NCBI GenBank assembly: GCA_963205255.1
Contig: CAUJIK010000091.1
Span: 1 to 39,295, forward strand
DNA length: 39,295 bases
Direction: 5' to 3'
Source: Pseudomonadota bacterium
GTDB taxonomy: Bacteria; Pseudomonadota; Gammaproteobacteria; Steroidobacterales; Steroidobacteraceae
The notes under the pieces were generated by a model. That model ran no database searches. It saw nothing but the letters and a program-made list of their open reading frames with translations, and was not told where the DNA came from. The translations under genes were made by a program, and so were the position numbers. The stretch's first letter is position 1; each line of letters starts with the position of its first letter. Positions 1 to 8,548 of the stretch are shown piece by piece.

Positions 1-1
1 G

Positions 2-1231
2 CGCGGCGAGATTCCGTGGGCCGCCGTGGACCGCGGCCTGTTGCTGGTGGGCAAGCCGGGGACGGGCAAGACCACGCTGGCGCGCGCCATCGCCAAGTCC
101 TGCGGCGTGAAGTTCATCCAGGCAAGCGCCGCACAGTGGCAGAGTGCCGGCGCGCTGGACCAGCATCTGCGTGCCATCCGTGCCAGTTTCGCCGAGGCGC
201 GCCGTTATGCGCCATCCATCCTGTTCATCGACGAGATCGACAGCATCGGCAACCGCGAGACCCTGACAGGCCACAACGCCATCTACCAGACCGAAGTCAT
301 CAATGGTGTGCTGGAGCAGATCCAGGGCATGGACGAAAGCGCGCCGGTGATCCTGCTCGCCGCGACCAATTTCGCCCAGAAGGTCGATCTGGCGCTGCGC
401 CGCGCCGGCCGCCTGGACCAGGTGGTGCAGGTGCCGCTGCCCAATGTGCCGGCGCTGGAGCAGATCTTTGCCTACCACCTGCGCACCCATCGTGCCGCGG
501 GTGAACTGGCCGCGGATGTCGACGCGCGGCAACTGGCCACGCTCACCTTCGGCAGCAGCGGTGCGGATGTGGAGTTCTTTGTGCGCGGAGCGGCGCGGCG
601 GGCGCGCAAGGCGACTCGCCCCATCAACCAGGCCGACCTGCTGGCCGAGGTGACGCGCCGGCCGCGGCATGCGGACAGCGCCACGCGCCTGTCGCCCGCG
701 CAGATGCAGCGTGTCGCCTACCACGAGGCCGGGCATGCGCTCGGCATCCTGCACTCGGAAGAGGACATGCTCGGGCTGACGTACATTTCCATAGTGCCGC
801 GCCTGGACGGATCGCTGGGTTTCACCGCCCATGTGCCGGAAAACAGCGCGATGCTGACGCGCCGCGCGCTGCAGGAGCGGTTGCGCACGCTGCTCGCGGG
901 CCGCGCGGCGGAGGAACTGATCTACGGCCCGGACAGCATCAGCACCGGTTCGGGCGGCGGTGCCGACAGCGATCTGGGCGTGGCCACCGGCCTTGCCTCG
1001 CTGATGGTCCGTTCCTATGGTTTCGGTGAACAGGGCAATCTTGCCTGGCGGCCCGAGCTGGATGCGACGCAGCGCCAGGAAGTGGACGAATTGCTCCGCT
1101 CGGCCTATGCCGAGGCCAGGACGCTGCTGCAGCAGCGCGATGGTGAATTGCGCCAACTGGCCGGGGCGCTGATCGAACGGCAGGAACTCTCTGGCCGTGA
1201 TGTCGACGAGCTGCTGGGCCGTGCCGGTTGA
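2..1231 (+). CDS. FtsH-like AAA ATPase / M41 zinc metalloprotease, 5' end outside window
   Basis: The frame is open from base 2, so the N-terminus is missing. Counting from the GTG at 26 as residue 1, Walker A GKPGTGKT is at 9-16, Walker B ILFIDEID near 65-72, and an FtsH-type second region of homology near 112-140. The peptidase half has HEAGH at 234-238 (two zinc His and the catalytic Glu) and the late acidic ligand in GGGADSDL at about 317. This AAA-then-M41 order is that of FtsH, which degrades membrane and unstable cytosolic proteins. Two features are unlike FtsH. The pore-loop region has Trp38 followed by QSAG instead of Phe-Val-Gly, and the arginine-finger motif reads AGRLDQ instead of PGRFDR. 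It is therefore probably a divergent paralogue, not the essential FtsH. Membrane anchoring cannot be judged. It converges on the fimX-like gene. Confidence 0.85.
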   Translation, partial: RGEIPWAAVDRGLLLVGKPGTGKTTLARAIAKSCGVKFIQASAAQWQSAGALDQHLRAIRASFAEARRYAPSILFIDEIDSIGNRETLTGHNAIYQTEVINGVLEQIQGMDESAPVILLAATNFAQKVDLALRRAGRLDQVVQVPLPNVPALEQIFAYHLRTHRAAGELAADVDARQLATLTFGSSGADVEFFVRGAARRARKATRPINQADLLAEVTRRPRHADSATRLSPAQMQRVAYHEAGHALGILHSEEDMLGLTYISIVPRLDGSLGFTAHVPENSAMLTRRALQERLRTLLAGRAAEELIYGPDSISTGSGGGADSDLGVATGLASLMVRSYGFGEQGNLAWRPELDATQRQEVDELLRSAYAEARTLLQQRDGELRQLAGALIERQELSGRDVDELLGRAG

Positions 1232-1300
1232 GCCGCCGATCTCCCGCATGCACCAGGATGAAGTCCAGGTCCGCGCGGCTGCGGTTTCGGGAACTTCGGC

Positions 1301-3355
1301 TCAGCCCTTGGTTCCGATCACCACTTCTTCCGGCGCCTGAATCAGGTAGCCCTGCAGGTGCTGCACGCCGATCTGCCACAGCACTGCCATGGTGTTGGCG
1401 TCTTCCACACGCTCGGCAATGGTGCCGATATGGCGCTCGCTGGCCACTTCCACCAGGCTGCGCACCTTGCTTTGCAGTGTCTCGTCTTCGGTCAGGCCCT
1501 GCATCAGCGAGCCGTCGATCTTGACGAAATCCAGCGGCAGCAGGGCCAGCAGGTTCGCCGATTCCAGGCCGACACCGAAGTGCTCGAGAGCGAACCTGAC
1601 GCCCAGGGCCCGCAGCCCCTTGGCGAGGCGGCCGACTTCATCCGGGATCTTGCTGGCGGTGCTTTCGGTGATCTCGATGCACAGGCGCTGCGGGTCGGCC
1701 TGCAGCCCCTTGAGCAGCTCGGCGAGCCACGGCAGCAGCGTGGCGTCCGCCGCGCTGTCCTGTGACAGGCGCACGAACAGGCAGCAGGGCTTGCGGCGCG
1801 AGAATTTCGCGGCCGCTATCAGCACCCAGCGGTCGATGGCCCGCAGCAGATCATTGCGCTCGGCGGCCGGCATGAACTCCGAGGGCAGTATTTCCTTGCC
1901 CTGGGTGTCGATCATGCGCACCAGCATGTCGGACATGGCGGCGCCCTGGCCTGCGAGGCTGGCGATGGGCTGCTGCACCAGGCGGAAACGGTTTTCTTCC
2001 AGCGCGGCCTTGATGTGCTTGACCCACACCGAATCGTAGGACTGCACGCGGGCGTCGGTGTCGGCACGGGCCGTGGCGGCCAGCTGGTTGCCGCCACGCT
2101 TGGCGGCGCGACGCATGGATTCCAGGGCATCGGCCACGGCGTCCTCGAGCCGGGTGCTGGTGTTGGGCACCACGGCAAGACCGGCGGAGAGCGTGACGTT
2201 GAAGGTGCGGCCGCCGATCCCGAATTGATGCTGACGCACTTTTTCGACCAGCCGCTCCGCCCACAGTTCGGCATCGCGGGCCGTGCCGCGCTCGATCAGC
2301 GCCACCATGCCCGCGCCGCTGAAATGGCCGAGGACATCGGTGGGGGCGGCGTGCGCGCGCAGTATGGCGGCGAGCCCCGCGATCACGTCCTCGCTGAGGA
2401 ACACGCCCAGGTCGCGCTCCAGTTCGTCGTATTTGTCCGGCGCCATGCTGACCAGATAGCGCGCGCCGCCCTGGGGAGGGCTTGCAGTGCGCGACTGGAT
2501 GGTTTCCAGCAGGGGGTGGCGATAGAGCAGGCCGCTGCGCGGACTGCGTCGCACGGCCTCGGCCAGATCATCGGCCATGCGGCGTTCGTCGCGTTTCTGC
2601 GCCGGCACGATCAGGTGCACGCAGGGTTCGCCATCGTGTTCGCCCAGCGACAGCACCAGCTCCAGCGCCAGCGTGCTGCCGTCGCCGGTGTGCAGGCCCA
2701 CACGCAGAGAATGGTCGCTCCAGCGGCCTTGCTGGCATGCCACCAGCGCGCCCTTGAGCGCGGCGTGGTTGGCTTCGTCGAAGAAATCCATGATGGGCTG
2801 GCCGACGAGCGCCGCGGCGTCGGGCGCCGCGATGAGCTCCAGCCATGAAGTGTTGGCATCGACCAGGATGCCTTCCTGCACCTGGGCGATGGCGTCGTTG
2901 GAGCGCGTGAGTACGGTTTCCAGCTGTTTGCGGTAGTCCTGCGCCGAGCGCAGCGTGCGGTTCAGCGCGCGCTCCATGCGGCAGGCCTTGAGCTCGCGCG
3001 TGATCACCGCCTGCATGCGCGCGGGGCAGGCAAGCGACACGCTGTCGCGCGCGCCCAGCGCCAGATCCGCGCAGATGATCTCCTCGTCGACTTCCGGGCG
3101 CACCACCAGCAGGGGCAGGTCGGGCGCCACCTTGTCGCGCACCTGCGCGACAGTGGTCACTTCACTGCCGTCCTGGGTCACGCAGACCACGAGCTCGGGA
3201 TTGAGCTGCTCCAGGGCTTCCGGCAGATCCTGCAGTCCCGGAATCCAGGTGCAATGGGCAGGGATGCCATTGCGGCGCAGCAGGCTGTTGAGAGCTTCGA
3301 CGGGGTCGCGGGCGACACTTGCCACGACCAGCGGAACAGCAACGGACTCGGACAC
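1301..3355 (-). CDS. fimX: FimX-like c-di-GMP effector: receiver-PAS-degenerate GGDEF-degenerate EAL
   Basis: The 684-residue protein has a receiver-like fold at about 8-120, a PAS region at about 145-255, a GGDEF-like region at about 290-430 and an EAL-like region at about 440-680. The GGDEF position reads FSGAG (345-349) and the EAL position SDM (475-477). The second metal motif, normally DDFG, is EHFG (591-594). Both enzymatic activities are therefore probably lost. Features of an EAL fold that binds ligand remain: QQPI (461-464), LVR (478-480), EITES (561-565), KIDG (612-615) and QGYLIQAP. Length, domain order and degeneration match Pseudomonas/Xanthomonas FimX, which binds c-di-GMP through its dead EAL domain and promotes type IV pilus assembly and twitching. 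The gene lies 91 bp downstream of epmB in the same direction, with a CRP-like dyad in the gap. The alternative is another inactive GGDEF-EAL protein. Confidence 0.72.
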   Translation of the reverse strand: MSESVAVPLVVASVARDPVEALNSLLRRNGIPAHCTWIPGLQDLPEALEQLNPELVVCVTQDGSEVTTVAQVRDKVAPDLPLLVVRPEVDEEIICADLALGARDSVSLACPARMQAVITRELKACRMERALNRTLRSAQDYRKQLETVLTRSNDAIAQVQEGILVDANTSWLELIAAPDAAALVGQPIMDFFDEANHAALKGALVACQQGRWSDHSLRVGLHTGDGSTLALELVLSLGEHDGEPCVHLIVPAQKRDERRMADDLAEAVRRSPRSGLLYRHPLLETIQSRTASPPQGGARYLVSMAPDKYDELERDLGVFLSEDVIAGLAAILRAHAAPTDVLGHFSGAGMVALIERGTARDAELWAERLVEKVRQHQFGIGGRTFNVTLSAGLAVVPNTSTRLEDAVADALESMRRAAKRGGNQLAATARADTDARVQSYDSVWVKHIKAALEENRFRLVQQPIASLAGQGAAMSDMLVRMIDTQGKEILPSEFMPAAERNDLLRAIDRWVLIAAAKFSRRKPCCLFVRLSQDSAADATLLPWLAELLKGLQADPQRLCIEITESTASKIPDEVGRLAKGLRALGVRFALEHFGVGLESANLLALLPLDFVKIDGSLMQGLTEDETLQSKVRSLVEVASERHIGTIAERVEDANTMAVLWQIGVQHLQGYLIQAPEEVVIGTKG

Positions 3356-3406
3356 TTGGGCCTCCCGGGGATGGGAGAAATGTTAAGCCAGCAGCCCTGC
3401 GGCGAT

Positions 3407-3422
3407 TGTGAGCTTGCACACA
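3407..3422 (-). promoter_or_regulatory. CRP/Vfr/Clp-like dyad upstream of the fimX-like gene
   Basis: The site reads TGTGA-GCTTGC-ACACA on the plus strand. It matches the CRP-family consensus TGTGA-N6-TCACA at 9 of 10 positions. It sits inside a perfect 8-bp inverted repeat (3403-3410 with 3419-3426) about 50 bp before the fimX-like start codon. A weak -10-like TAACAT lies between it and the gene on the minus strand. Binding is inferred. A hairpin after epmB is the alternative, but there is no T-run. Confidence 0.4.
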
Positions 3423-3446
3423 ATCGGGGCGGCTGATGGCCGCCGG

Positions 3447-4523
3447 TTATGAGCCCTGATTCACCTGTGGGAGCGCCGGGACAAGCTCCACGGGCAGTTT
3501 GGCGGGCGCGCCCGGCACTTCGCGCACCAGTTTCGGCACCAGGTAGCCCGGCAGGCTGGCATTGACGCCGGCGATGAGCTGCAGCGCGCGCGAGTCGGGA
3601 ACCTCGAAGTGCGCAGCGCCCGCGACGTGATCGAGCTGGTGCAGGTAGTAGGGCAACACGCCGCACTCGAACAGGCGCTGCGACAGCGCCGCCAGCGTGG
3701 TGACGTCGTCATTGACGCCGGCCAGCAGTACGGACTGGTTCAGCAGCAGCCGGCAGTGCCGACGCAGCGCCTGCAGCGCTTCGGCGGTGCCAGCGTCCAG
3801 TTCCTGTGCGTGATTGGCGTGCACCACGAGGATGAGATCGCAGGGCACATTGGCCAGAGCCCGCAGCAGCCCGGCATCCACCCGCGCGGGCAATGCGATG
3901 GGCGTGCGCGTGTGGATGCGGATGCGGCGGATCTGCGGCAGGGCGGCCAGTTGCAGCAGCAGGGCTTCCAGGCGCGGATTCGACAGCGACAAGGGATCGC
4001 CGCCGCTGAGGATGATCTCCTCGATGCCCGGATCGGCCTGCAGGGCTGCGATCGCCGCCATCCAGCGTGGCTGGTTCTCCCCGGACTGCTCGGCGGCGTA
4101 GTCGTGGTGGCGGCGGAAGCAGTAGCGACAGTGCACGGCGCAGGCACCGGTGGTGACCAGCAGCGCGCGTCCGGCGTACTTGTGCAGCAGGCCGGGCGCC
4201 TTGCGGGCGGCGTTTTCCTCCAGCGGATCGGCGCCATAGCCTGGGGCTGTGATGAGCTCCTGGCGCGCGGCCAGCACTTGCAGCAGCAGCGGATCGCGCG
4301 GGTCGCCGGGGCGCATGCGCGCCACGTAGCTGCGCGGCACGCGCAGCGGGAACTGCCGGGCGGCCTCGTGCAGCTGGTGGGCCTCCTGCGGAGGATCGAG
4401 CATCTGCGGGGTCAGGCCCAGCTGCGCCAGCAGCTCCACCGGGTCCGAAACGGCCTCGGCGAGCTGCCGCTGCCAGGTCGAAGGGCTCTCCGTGTGGCGG
4501 CCCGCAGGTTGAGCCGCTATCAT
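3447..4523 (-). CDS. epmB: EF-P lysine 2,3-aminomutase EpmB
   Basis: This radical-SAM enzyme converts (S)-alpha-lysine to (R)-beta-lysine for attachment to EF-P. The cluster CxxxCxxC is seen as Cys128, Cys132 and Cys135 in [11 protein letters not shown]. The SGGDPL motif, NQSVLL, and the C-terminal PYYLHQLD and GYLVPKL blocks that belong to PLP and substrate binding in this family are also present. The frame opens at 4565, but the ATG at 4523 has AAGGGG about six bases upstream and gives 358 residues, close to the 342 of E. coli. The upstream start would overlap the efp start codon. It is divergent from efp with only 40 bp between start codons, so promoters of the pair must lie within or next to each other. 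Confidence 0.95.
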   Translation of the reverse strand: MIAAQPAGRHTESPSTWQRQLAEAVSDPVELLAQLGLTPQMLDPPQEAHQLHEAARQFPLRVPRSYVARMRPGDPRDPLLLQVLAARQELITAPGYGADPLEENAARKAPGLLHKYAGRALLVTTGACAVHCRYCFRRHHDYAAEQSGENQPRWMAAIAALQADPGIEEIILSGGDPLSLSNPRLEALLLQLAALPQIRRIRIHTRTPIALPARVDAGLLRALANVPCDLILVVHANHAQELDAGTAEALQALRRHCRLLLNQSVLLAGVNDDVTTLAALSQRLFECGVLPYYLHQLDHVAGAAHFEVPDSRALQLIAGVNASLPGYLVPKLVREVPGAPAKLPVELVPALPQVNQGS

Positions 4524-4563
4524 TCGCCGCCCCTTTTCATGGGCTGCATTCTGCGGTAGCGAC

Positions 4564-5133
4564 ATGGCGACCTACAACACCAGCGAATTCAAGTCCGGCC
4601 TCAAGATCCTGCTCGATGCCGATCCCTACGTGATCGTCGAGAACGAGATGGTCAAGCCGGGCAAGGGCCAGGCCTTCAACCGCGTGAAGGTGCGCAACCT
4701 CAAGACGGGCCGTACCGTCGAGCGCACCTTCAAGTCCGGCGACAGCGTCGATGCCGCCGACGTGGTCGACACCGACATGCAGTATCTCTACGCCGACGGC
4801 GACTTCTGGCATTTCATGGTGCCGGACAACTTCGAGCAGTACACCGCCGGCGCTGCCGCGGTGGGCGACAACGCCAAGTGGCTCAAGGACGGCATCACCT
4901 GCATCGTGACGCTGTGGAACGGCGTGCCGCTGCAGGTCACGCCACCGGCGCATATCGACCTCAAGGTGGTCGAGACCGACCCCGGCCTGCGCGGCGATAC
5001 CGCGACCGGCGGCCAGAAGCCGGCCAAGCTCGAGACCGGCGCCGTGGTGCGCGTGCCGCTGTTCATCAATGAAGGCGAAGTGCTGAAGATCGACACCCGC
5101 ACGGGTGAATACATCTCGCGGGCCAAGAGCTGA
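4564..5133 (+). CDS. efp: Translation elongation factor P
   Basis: EF-P rescues ribosomes stalled at polyproline stretches. The protein has 189 residues, the normal length, and starts [10 protein letters not shown]. The modified loop PGKGQAF places the acceptor lysine exactly at position 34, as in E. coli. It ends with the usual GEYISR motif near the C-terminus. Lys34 together with adjacent epmB and epmA predicts beta-lysylation. No epmC (hydroxylase) is visible here. No strong ribosome binding site is seen before the ATG. A perfect 8-bp inverted repeat follows the stop codon. Confidence 0.98.
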   Translation: MATYNTSEFKSGLKILLDADPYVIVENEMVKPGKGQAFNRVKVRNLKTGRTVERTFKSGDSVDAADVVDTDMQYLYADGDFWHFMVPDNFEQYTAGAAAVGDNAKWLKDGITCIVTLWNGVPLQVTPPAHIDLKVVETDPGLRGDTATGGQKPAKLETGAVVRVPLFINEGEVLKIDTRTGEYISRAKS

Positions 5134-5137
5134 GATA

Positions 5138-5156
5138 GTGCGCGCGCAGCGCGCAC
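5138..5156. terminator. GC-rich stem-loop between convergent efp and epmA
   Basis: Perfect 8-bp inverted repeat GTGCGCGC / GCGCGCAC with a three-base loop, in the 49-bp gap between two converging genes. No T-run follows on either strand, so intrinsic termination is uncertain. Confidence 0.4.
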
Positions 5157-5182
5157 ACATCGTCCTCTCCTGAGGTTTTCTC

Positions 5183-6139
5183 CTAAGCCTTCTCCCACGG
5201 GAAGGCCAGCACCTCATCGATGCTGCCCGCCCCGGCGGCCAGCATCATCACCCGATCGAATCCCAGCGCCACACCGGCGCAGTCGGGCAATCCAGCCTCC
5301 AGGGCATCGAGCAGCGCGGAATCAGGCAACACGTCGGCGCGACCCAGGCGCGCGCGCGCGCTGCGGTCAGCCTCGAAGCGTCGCCTCTGTTCTCCGGCAT
5401 CCGCCAGCTCCACATACCCATTGGCGAGTTCGATGCCTTCGGCATACAGCTCGAAACGCAGCGCGGTGCCGGGCATATCGGGATCGTGGCGCGCCAGCGC
5501 GGCCTGCGAGGCCGGGTAATGGTGCAGGGCGCACAATGTGCCTTTACCCAGCGTCGGGCCGATGACCACGGCCATGAGAAAATCCAGCAGGCCATCGCGG
5601 TCCAGTTCGCGCGCCGCCGGCGACGCGAGGCCATGATCGCGCGCCAATGCGCGCAGTGCTGCCTCGTCCACCGTCAGCGGGTCGATGCCCAGTGGCTCGA
5701 AGGCTTCACGGTAGGAAAGCGGTTGCAGTGGCGGCGGCGTCCGGCCCGCCACGTTGAGCAGATGGGCAACCAGTCCGGCCGTTTCTTCCATGATCTGTCG
5801 CAGATCGAAGCCCAGCCGATACCACTCCACCATGGTGAATTCGGGGTTGTGCAGGCGGCTGCGTTCATCGTCGCGGAACACCTGGCAGACCTGGAAGATG
5901 TCGCCGCTGCCAGTGGCGAGCAGCCGCTTCATCGCGTATTCGGGCGAGGTCTGCAGATAGCGCGGCAGCTCACCCGCCAGCGCGAAGCTCGCCAGCTGCG
6001 GATCGGTGACGCCATGACGCACCACGATGGGAGTGGTGACCTCGAGAACGGCGCGCTCGCCGAAGAATGCGCGCGTGGCCCCCAGCAGCCGCGCGCGCAG
6101 CGCCAGCGCCGCGGGTGCTGCTGTGGGGCGCCAGCTCAT
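5183..6139 (-). CDS. epmA: EF-P--(R)-beta-lysine ligase EpmA (GenX/PoxA)
   Basis: This paralogue of class II lysyl-tRNA synthetase lacks the anticodon-binding domain and attaches beta-lysine to EF-P Lys34. Class II motif 2 is seen as VFRDDERSRLHNPEF (about 88-101), followed by TMVEWY. Motif 3 is GVALGFDRVMML (about 289-300). The frame is open to 6367, but the ATG at 6139 gives 318 residues (E. coli 325) and overlaps the psd stop as ATGA, so the longer form is rejected. It is the last gene of the leftward run sco-psd-epmA and converges on efp. Confidence 0.95.
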   Translation of the reverse strand: MSWRPTAAPAALALRARLLGATRAFFGERAVLEVTTPIVVRHGVTDPQLASFALAGELPRYLQTSPEYAMKRLLATGSGDIFQVCQVFRDDERSRLHNPEFTMVEWYRLGFDLRQIMEETAGLVAHLLNVAGRTPPPLQPLSYREAFEPLGIDPLTVDEAALRALARDHGLASPAARELDRDGLLDFLMAVVIGPTLGKGTLCALHHYPASQAALARHDPDMPGTALRFELYAEGIELANGYVELADAGEQRRRFEADRSARARLGRADVLPDSALLDALEAGLPDCAGVALGFDRVMMLAAGAGSIDEVLAFPWEKA

Positions 6140-7002
6140 CGCGGGGGTGTGATGAAGCGCGCCAGCGGATCGCCCATGCGGATGACGTCGCCAGTGGCTC
6201 GCGCCGGCTCCAGCTGTGCCTGGCCGGGGCCGAACAGCACGATGACCGTGGAGCCCATGTTGAAGCGTCCGGCCGCGGCGCCGCGCGGCAGATGCAGCGG
6301 GCGATCTGCCGGCAGCGGCAGGCGCGTGACCGTTCGTGGCCGGCGCGGCGCCACGTTGCCATGCCACACCGTATCCATGCTGCCCACGTTGAGCGCGCCG
6401 ACGAAGATCAGCGCGAACGGCCCGGCTGCGCCGTCGAACAGCAGCACCACGCGCTCGTTGCGGGCGAAGAGCCCGGGGATGTCGCGCGAGGCCGCAAGCC
6501 CCACGTTGAATAGCCGTCCCGGCACATACCAGGCTTCGCGCAAGGTGCCGGCCGCGGGCATGTGGATGCGGTGATAGTTGGTGGGCGCCAGATACAGCGT
6601 CGCGAACAGGCCGTCGCGGAAGCGCCCGGCCCAGCCTGGCGCCGCGCCGGCGAGCAGCGCTTCGAGCGTGTATTCATGGCCCTTGGCCTGCAGCAGCCGG
6701 TCCGCGGTGATCGGGCCGGCCTGGTTCACGCGTCCATCCACCGGAGAGACCGCGGTTTCCTCACCGCCTGCCAGCGGGCGCGCATCCGCGCGCAGCGCGC
6801 GCGTGAAGAAGGCGTTGAAGCTCGGGTAGGCGAAAGGATCGGGTTGCTCGGCATCGGAAAGATCAGGCCGGTAACCGCGCATGAAGGAGCCGATCAGCAG
6901 ATCCTTGGCTGGCCGCCAGCGCAGCGCGGCGCAGGCGCCGACGAAGCGCGACAGCGCATGGTGGGGCAGGATGTACTGCAGCAGGGAGAAGGGGCCGGGC
7001 AT
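6136..7002 (-). CDS. psd: Phosphatidylserine decarboxylase proenzyme
   Basis: The membrane-associated enzyme makes phosphatidylethanolamine and cleaves itself to create a pyruvoyl cofactor. The 288-residue protein shows the triad expected in the family: Asp89 in SPVDG, His147 in YHRIHMP, and Ser251 in NMGSTV. The self-cleavage bond is between Gly250 and Ser251. The usual LGST is MGST here. The start lies six bases after the sco stop and the end overlaps epmA by four bases. Psd next to the EF-P genes is seen in other gammaproteobacteria. Confidence 0.96.
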   Translation of the reverse strand: MPGPFSLLQYILPHHALSRFVGACAALRWRPAKDLLIGSFMRGYRPDLSDAEQPDPFAYPSFNAFFTRALRADARPLAGGEETAVSPVDGRVNQAGPITADRLLQAKGHEYTLEALLAGAAPGWAGRFRDGLFATLYLAPTNYHRIHMPAAGTLREAWYVPGRLFNVGLAASRDIPGLFARNERVVLLFDGAAGPFALIFVGALNVGSMDTVWHGNVAPRRPRTVTRLPLPADRPLHLPRGAAAGRFNMGSTVIVLFGPGQAQLEPARATGDVIRMGDPLARFITPPR

Positions 7003-7008
7003 CGGGAT

Positions 7009-7617
7009 TCAGTCCGATGCGGCCAGACGCGCGAAGTCGGCCCGCAGTTGCGGCAGGGAGAACGGAGGGGTGAACACCGCGGCGAGGCGGCCGTGGCTGT
7101 CCAGATAGAACAGGGTGGCGCTGTGATCCACGGTGTACAGGCCGTCGGGCGTCTGGTGGATGGCGCGCGCCACGCCCAGACTCTGCAGCAGGGGTTCCAG
7201 TTGCGCATCCTCGCCGCGCAGCCCGATGAAGCGGCTGTCGAAGGCTTCCACATAGCGGCGCAGCATAAGCAGGTCGTCGCGCTGCGGGTCCACGGTCACG
7301 AACACCGTTGCAGGCGCGCTGGCCGCCGGGTCACGCGCCAGCTGCGCCAGCAGGGCGAGTGTAGTGGGGCATACATCCGGGCAGTGGGTGAAGCCGAAGA
7401 ACACCAGGTGGGGCTTGCCTTGCAGCCGCGTGTTCGTGAAGGAGGCGCCGAGATGGTCTGTCAGCGAGAATGCCGTGACCTCGCGCGGCTGCGGCAGCCG
7501 GGTGCCGGCCTCGAGTGGATCGGGGGGCGCGGCGAGCTGGCGCGACAGGATGAAGCCGAAGGCCAGTGCGGCGAGCGCAACGAGACTGTAGTAGAGAACG
7601 GAGCGACCTTTGAACAT
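7009..7617 (-). CDS. SCO1/SenC-family copper-binding membrane protein
   Basis: The family delivers copper to the CuA site of cytochrome c oxidase or acts as a thiol reductase. The thioredoxin-like domain carries the copper ligands Cys79 and Cys83 in THCPDVCPT and His165 in VDHSATLF. Residues about 8-26 form one N-terminal membrane anchor, leaving the domain outside the cytoplasm. The ATG at 7617 gives 202 residues. A GTG at 7635 would add six. It begins the operon sco-psd-epmA. Its start overlaps the proposed prmB start on the other strand. Confidence 0.9.
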   Translation of the reverse strand: MFKGRSVLYYSLVALAALAFGFILSRQLAAPPDPLEAGTRLPQPREVTAFSLTDHLGASFTNTRLQGKPHLVFFGFTHCPDVCPTTLALLAQLARDPAASAPATVFVTVDPQRDDLLMLRRYVEAFDSRFIGLRGEDAQLEPLLQSLGVARAIHQTPDGLYTVDHSATLFYLDSHGRLAAVFTPPFSLPQLRADFARLAASD

Positions 7618-8536
7618 CAGGCGATTATCCCACACCCATGGCCGGGCTTCGTCGCCGCAGCTCGCTGGCGAGTTGCTCGCCCGCGGCCGGCGCCGCTTGC
7701 AGCGCGCCCGGCTGCACTACGGGCATGGCACGGACAATGCGGCTGACGATGCCGCGGCCCTGCTGGCCTTTGTGCTGGGCCTGGACCGGCCGCTGCGGGA
7801 AGCCGATCTGTCGCGGCGCGTGTCGCAGGCACGGGAACAGACATTCTCCGCCCTGCTGAAGCGGCGCATCGCGGAGCGCGTGCCGGTGGTGTATCTCACC
7901 GGCCGTTGCTGGTTCGCCGGGGTGCCTTTTTTCGTCGACCAGCGGGTGCTCGTGCCCCGTTCGCCCATCGCCGAACTCATCGAAGCGCGTTTCTCGCCGT
8001 GGGTGGACCCGGAGCGGGTGCGGCGCGTTCTCGATGTAGGCACGGGTTCCGGCTGCATTGCGCTGGCCAGCGCGCTGGCCTTCCCGAGTGCCCGTGTGGA
8101 TGCCGTCGACATCAGTGCCGATGCGCTCGAGGTGGCGCGCGTCAATCGCCGGCAGCTGGGCCTGTCGCACCGCGTGCGGCTGCTGCGGTCCAGCTATTTC
8201 GAGGCCCTGAAGGGGCGGCGCTACGATATTATCGTCAGCAATCCGCCCTATGTCGGCGCGGCGGAAATGCGTGGTCTGCCCGCCGAGTACCGACATGAGC
8301 CCGAACTGGGGCTGGCTTCGGGGCGGGACGGCATGGATGCCGTGCGGGTGCTGCTGCGCGAAGCGGCCAGCCATCTGGCGCCTTCGGGTGTGCTGGTGGT
8401 CGAAGTGGGCAATACCGAGGCGATGGTCCGTCGCCGCTTTCCGCGTCTGCCGTTCGTCTGGCTGCAGTTCCAGCGCGGCGGTGGCGGCGTGTTCGTGTTG
8501 ACGGCAGAGCAGCTGGCGCGTGCCGCCGGCGAGTGA
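7610..8536 (+). CDS. prmB: 50S ribosomal protein L3 N5-glutamine methyltransferase PrmB
   Basis: PrmB uses S-adenosylmethionine to methylate a glutamine of ribosomal protein L3. The conserved YGHGTDN lies at 37-43, the S-adenosylmethionine motif DVGTGSGC at 142-149, and the Gln-binding NPPY at 211-214 followed by EYRHEPELGLASG. The 308 residues match E. coli (310). The only start giving a full N-terminus is a TTG at 7610, with no clear ribosome binding site. It overlaps the divergent sco start by eight bases, so start and promoter are uncertain. The NPPY neighbourhood and the YGHGTDN motif favour PrmB over PrmC. aroC follows after 12 bp, the usual prmB-aroC order. Confidence 0.93.
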   Translation: MNIRRLSHTHGRASSPQLAGELLARGRRRLQRARLHYGHGTDNAADDAAALLAFVLGLDRPLREADLSRRVSQAREQTFSALLKRRIAERVPVVYLTGRCWFAGVPFFVDQRVLVPRSPIAELIEARFSPWVDPERVRRVLDVGTGSGCIALASALAFPSARVDAVDISADALEVARVNRRQLGLSHRVRLLRSSYFEALKGRRYDIIVSNPPYVGAAEMRGLPAEYRHEPELGLASGRDGMDAVRVLLREAASHLAPSGVLVVEVGNTEAMVRRRFPRLPFVWLQFQRGGGGVFVLTAEQLARAAGE

Positions 8537-8548
8537 GCGAGAGGGCAA

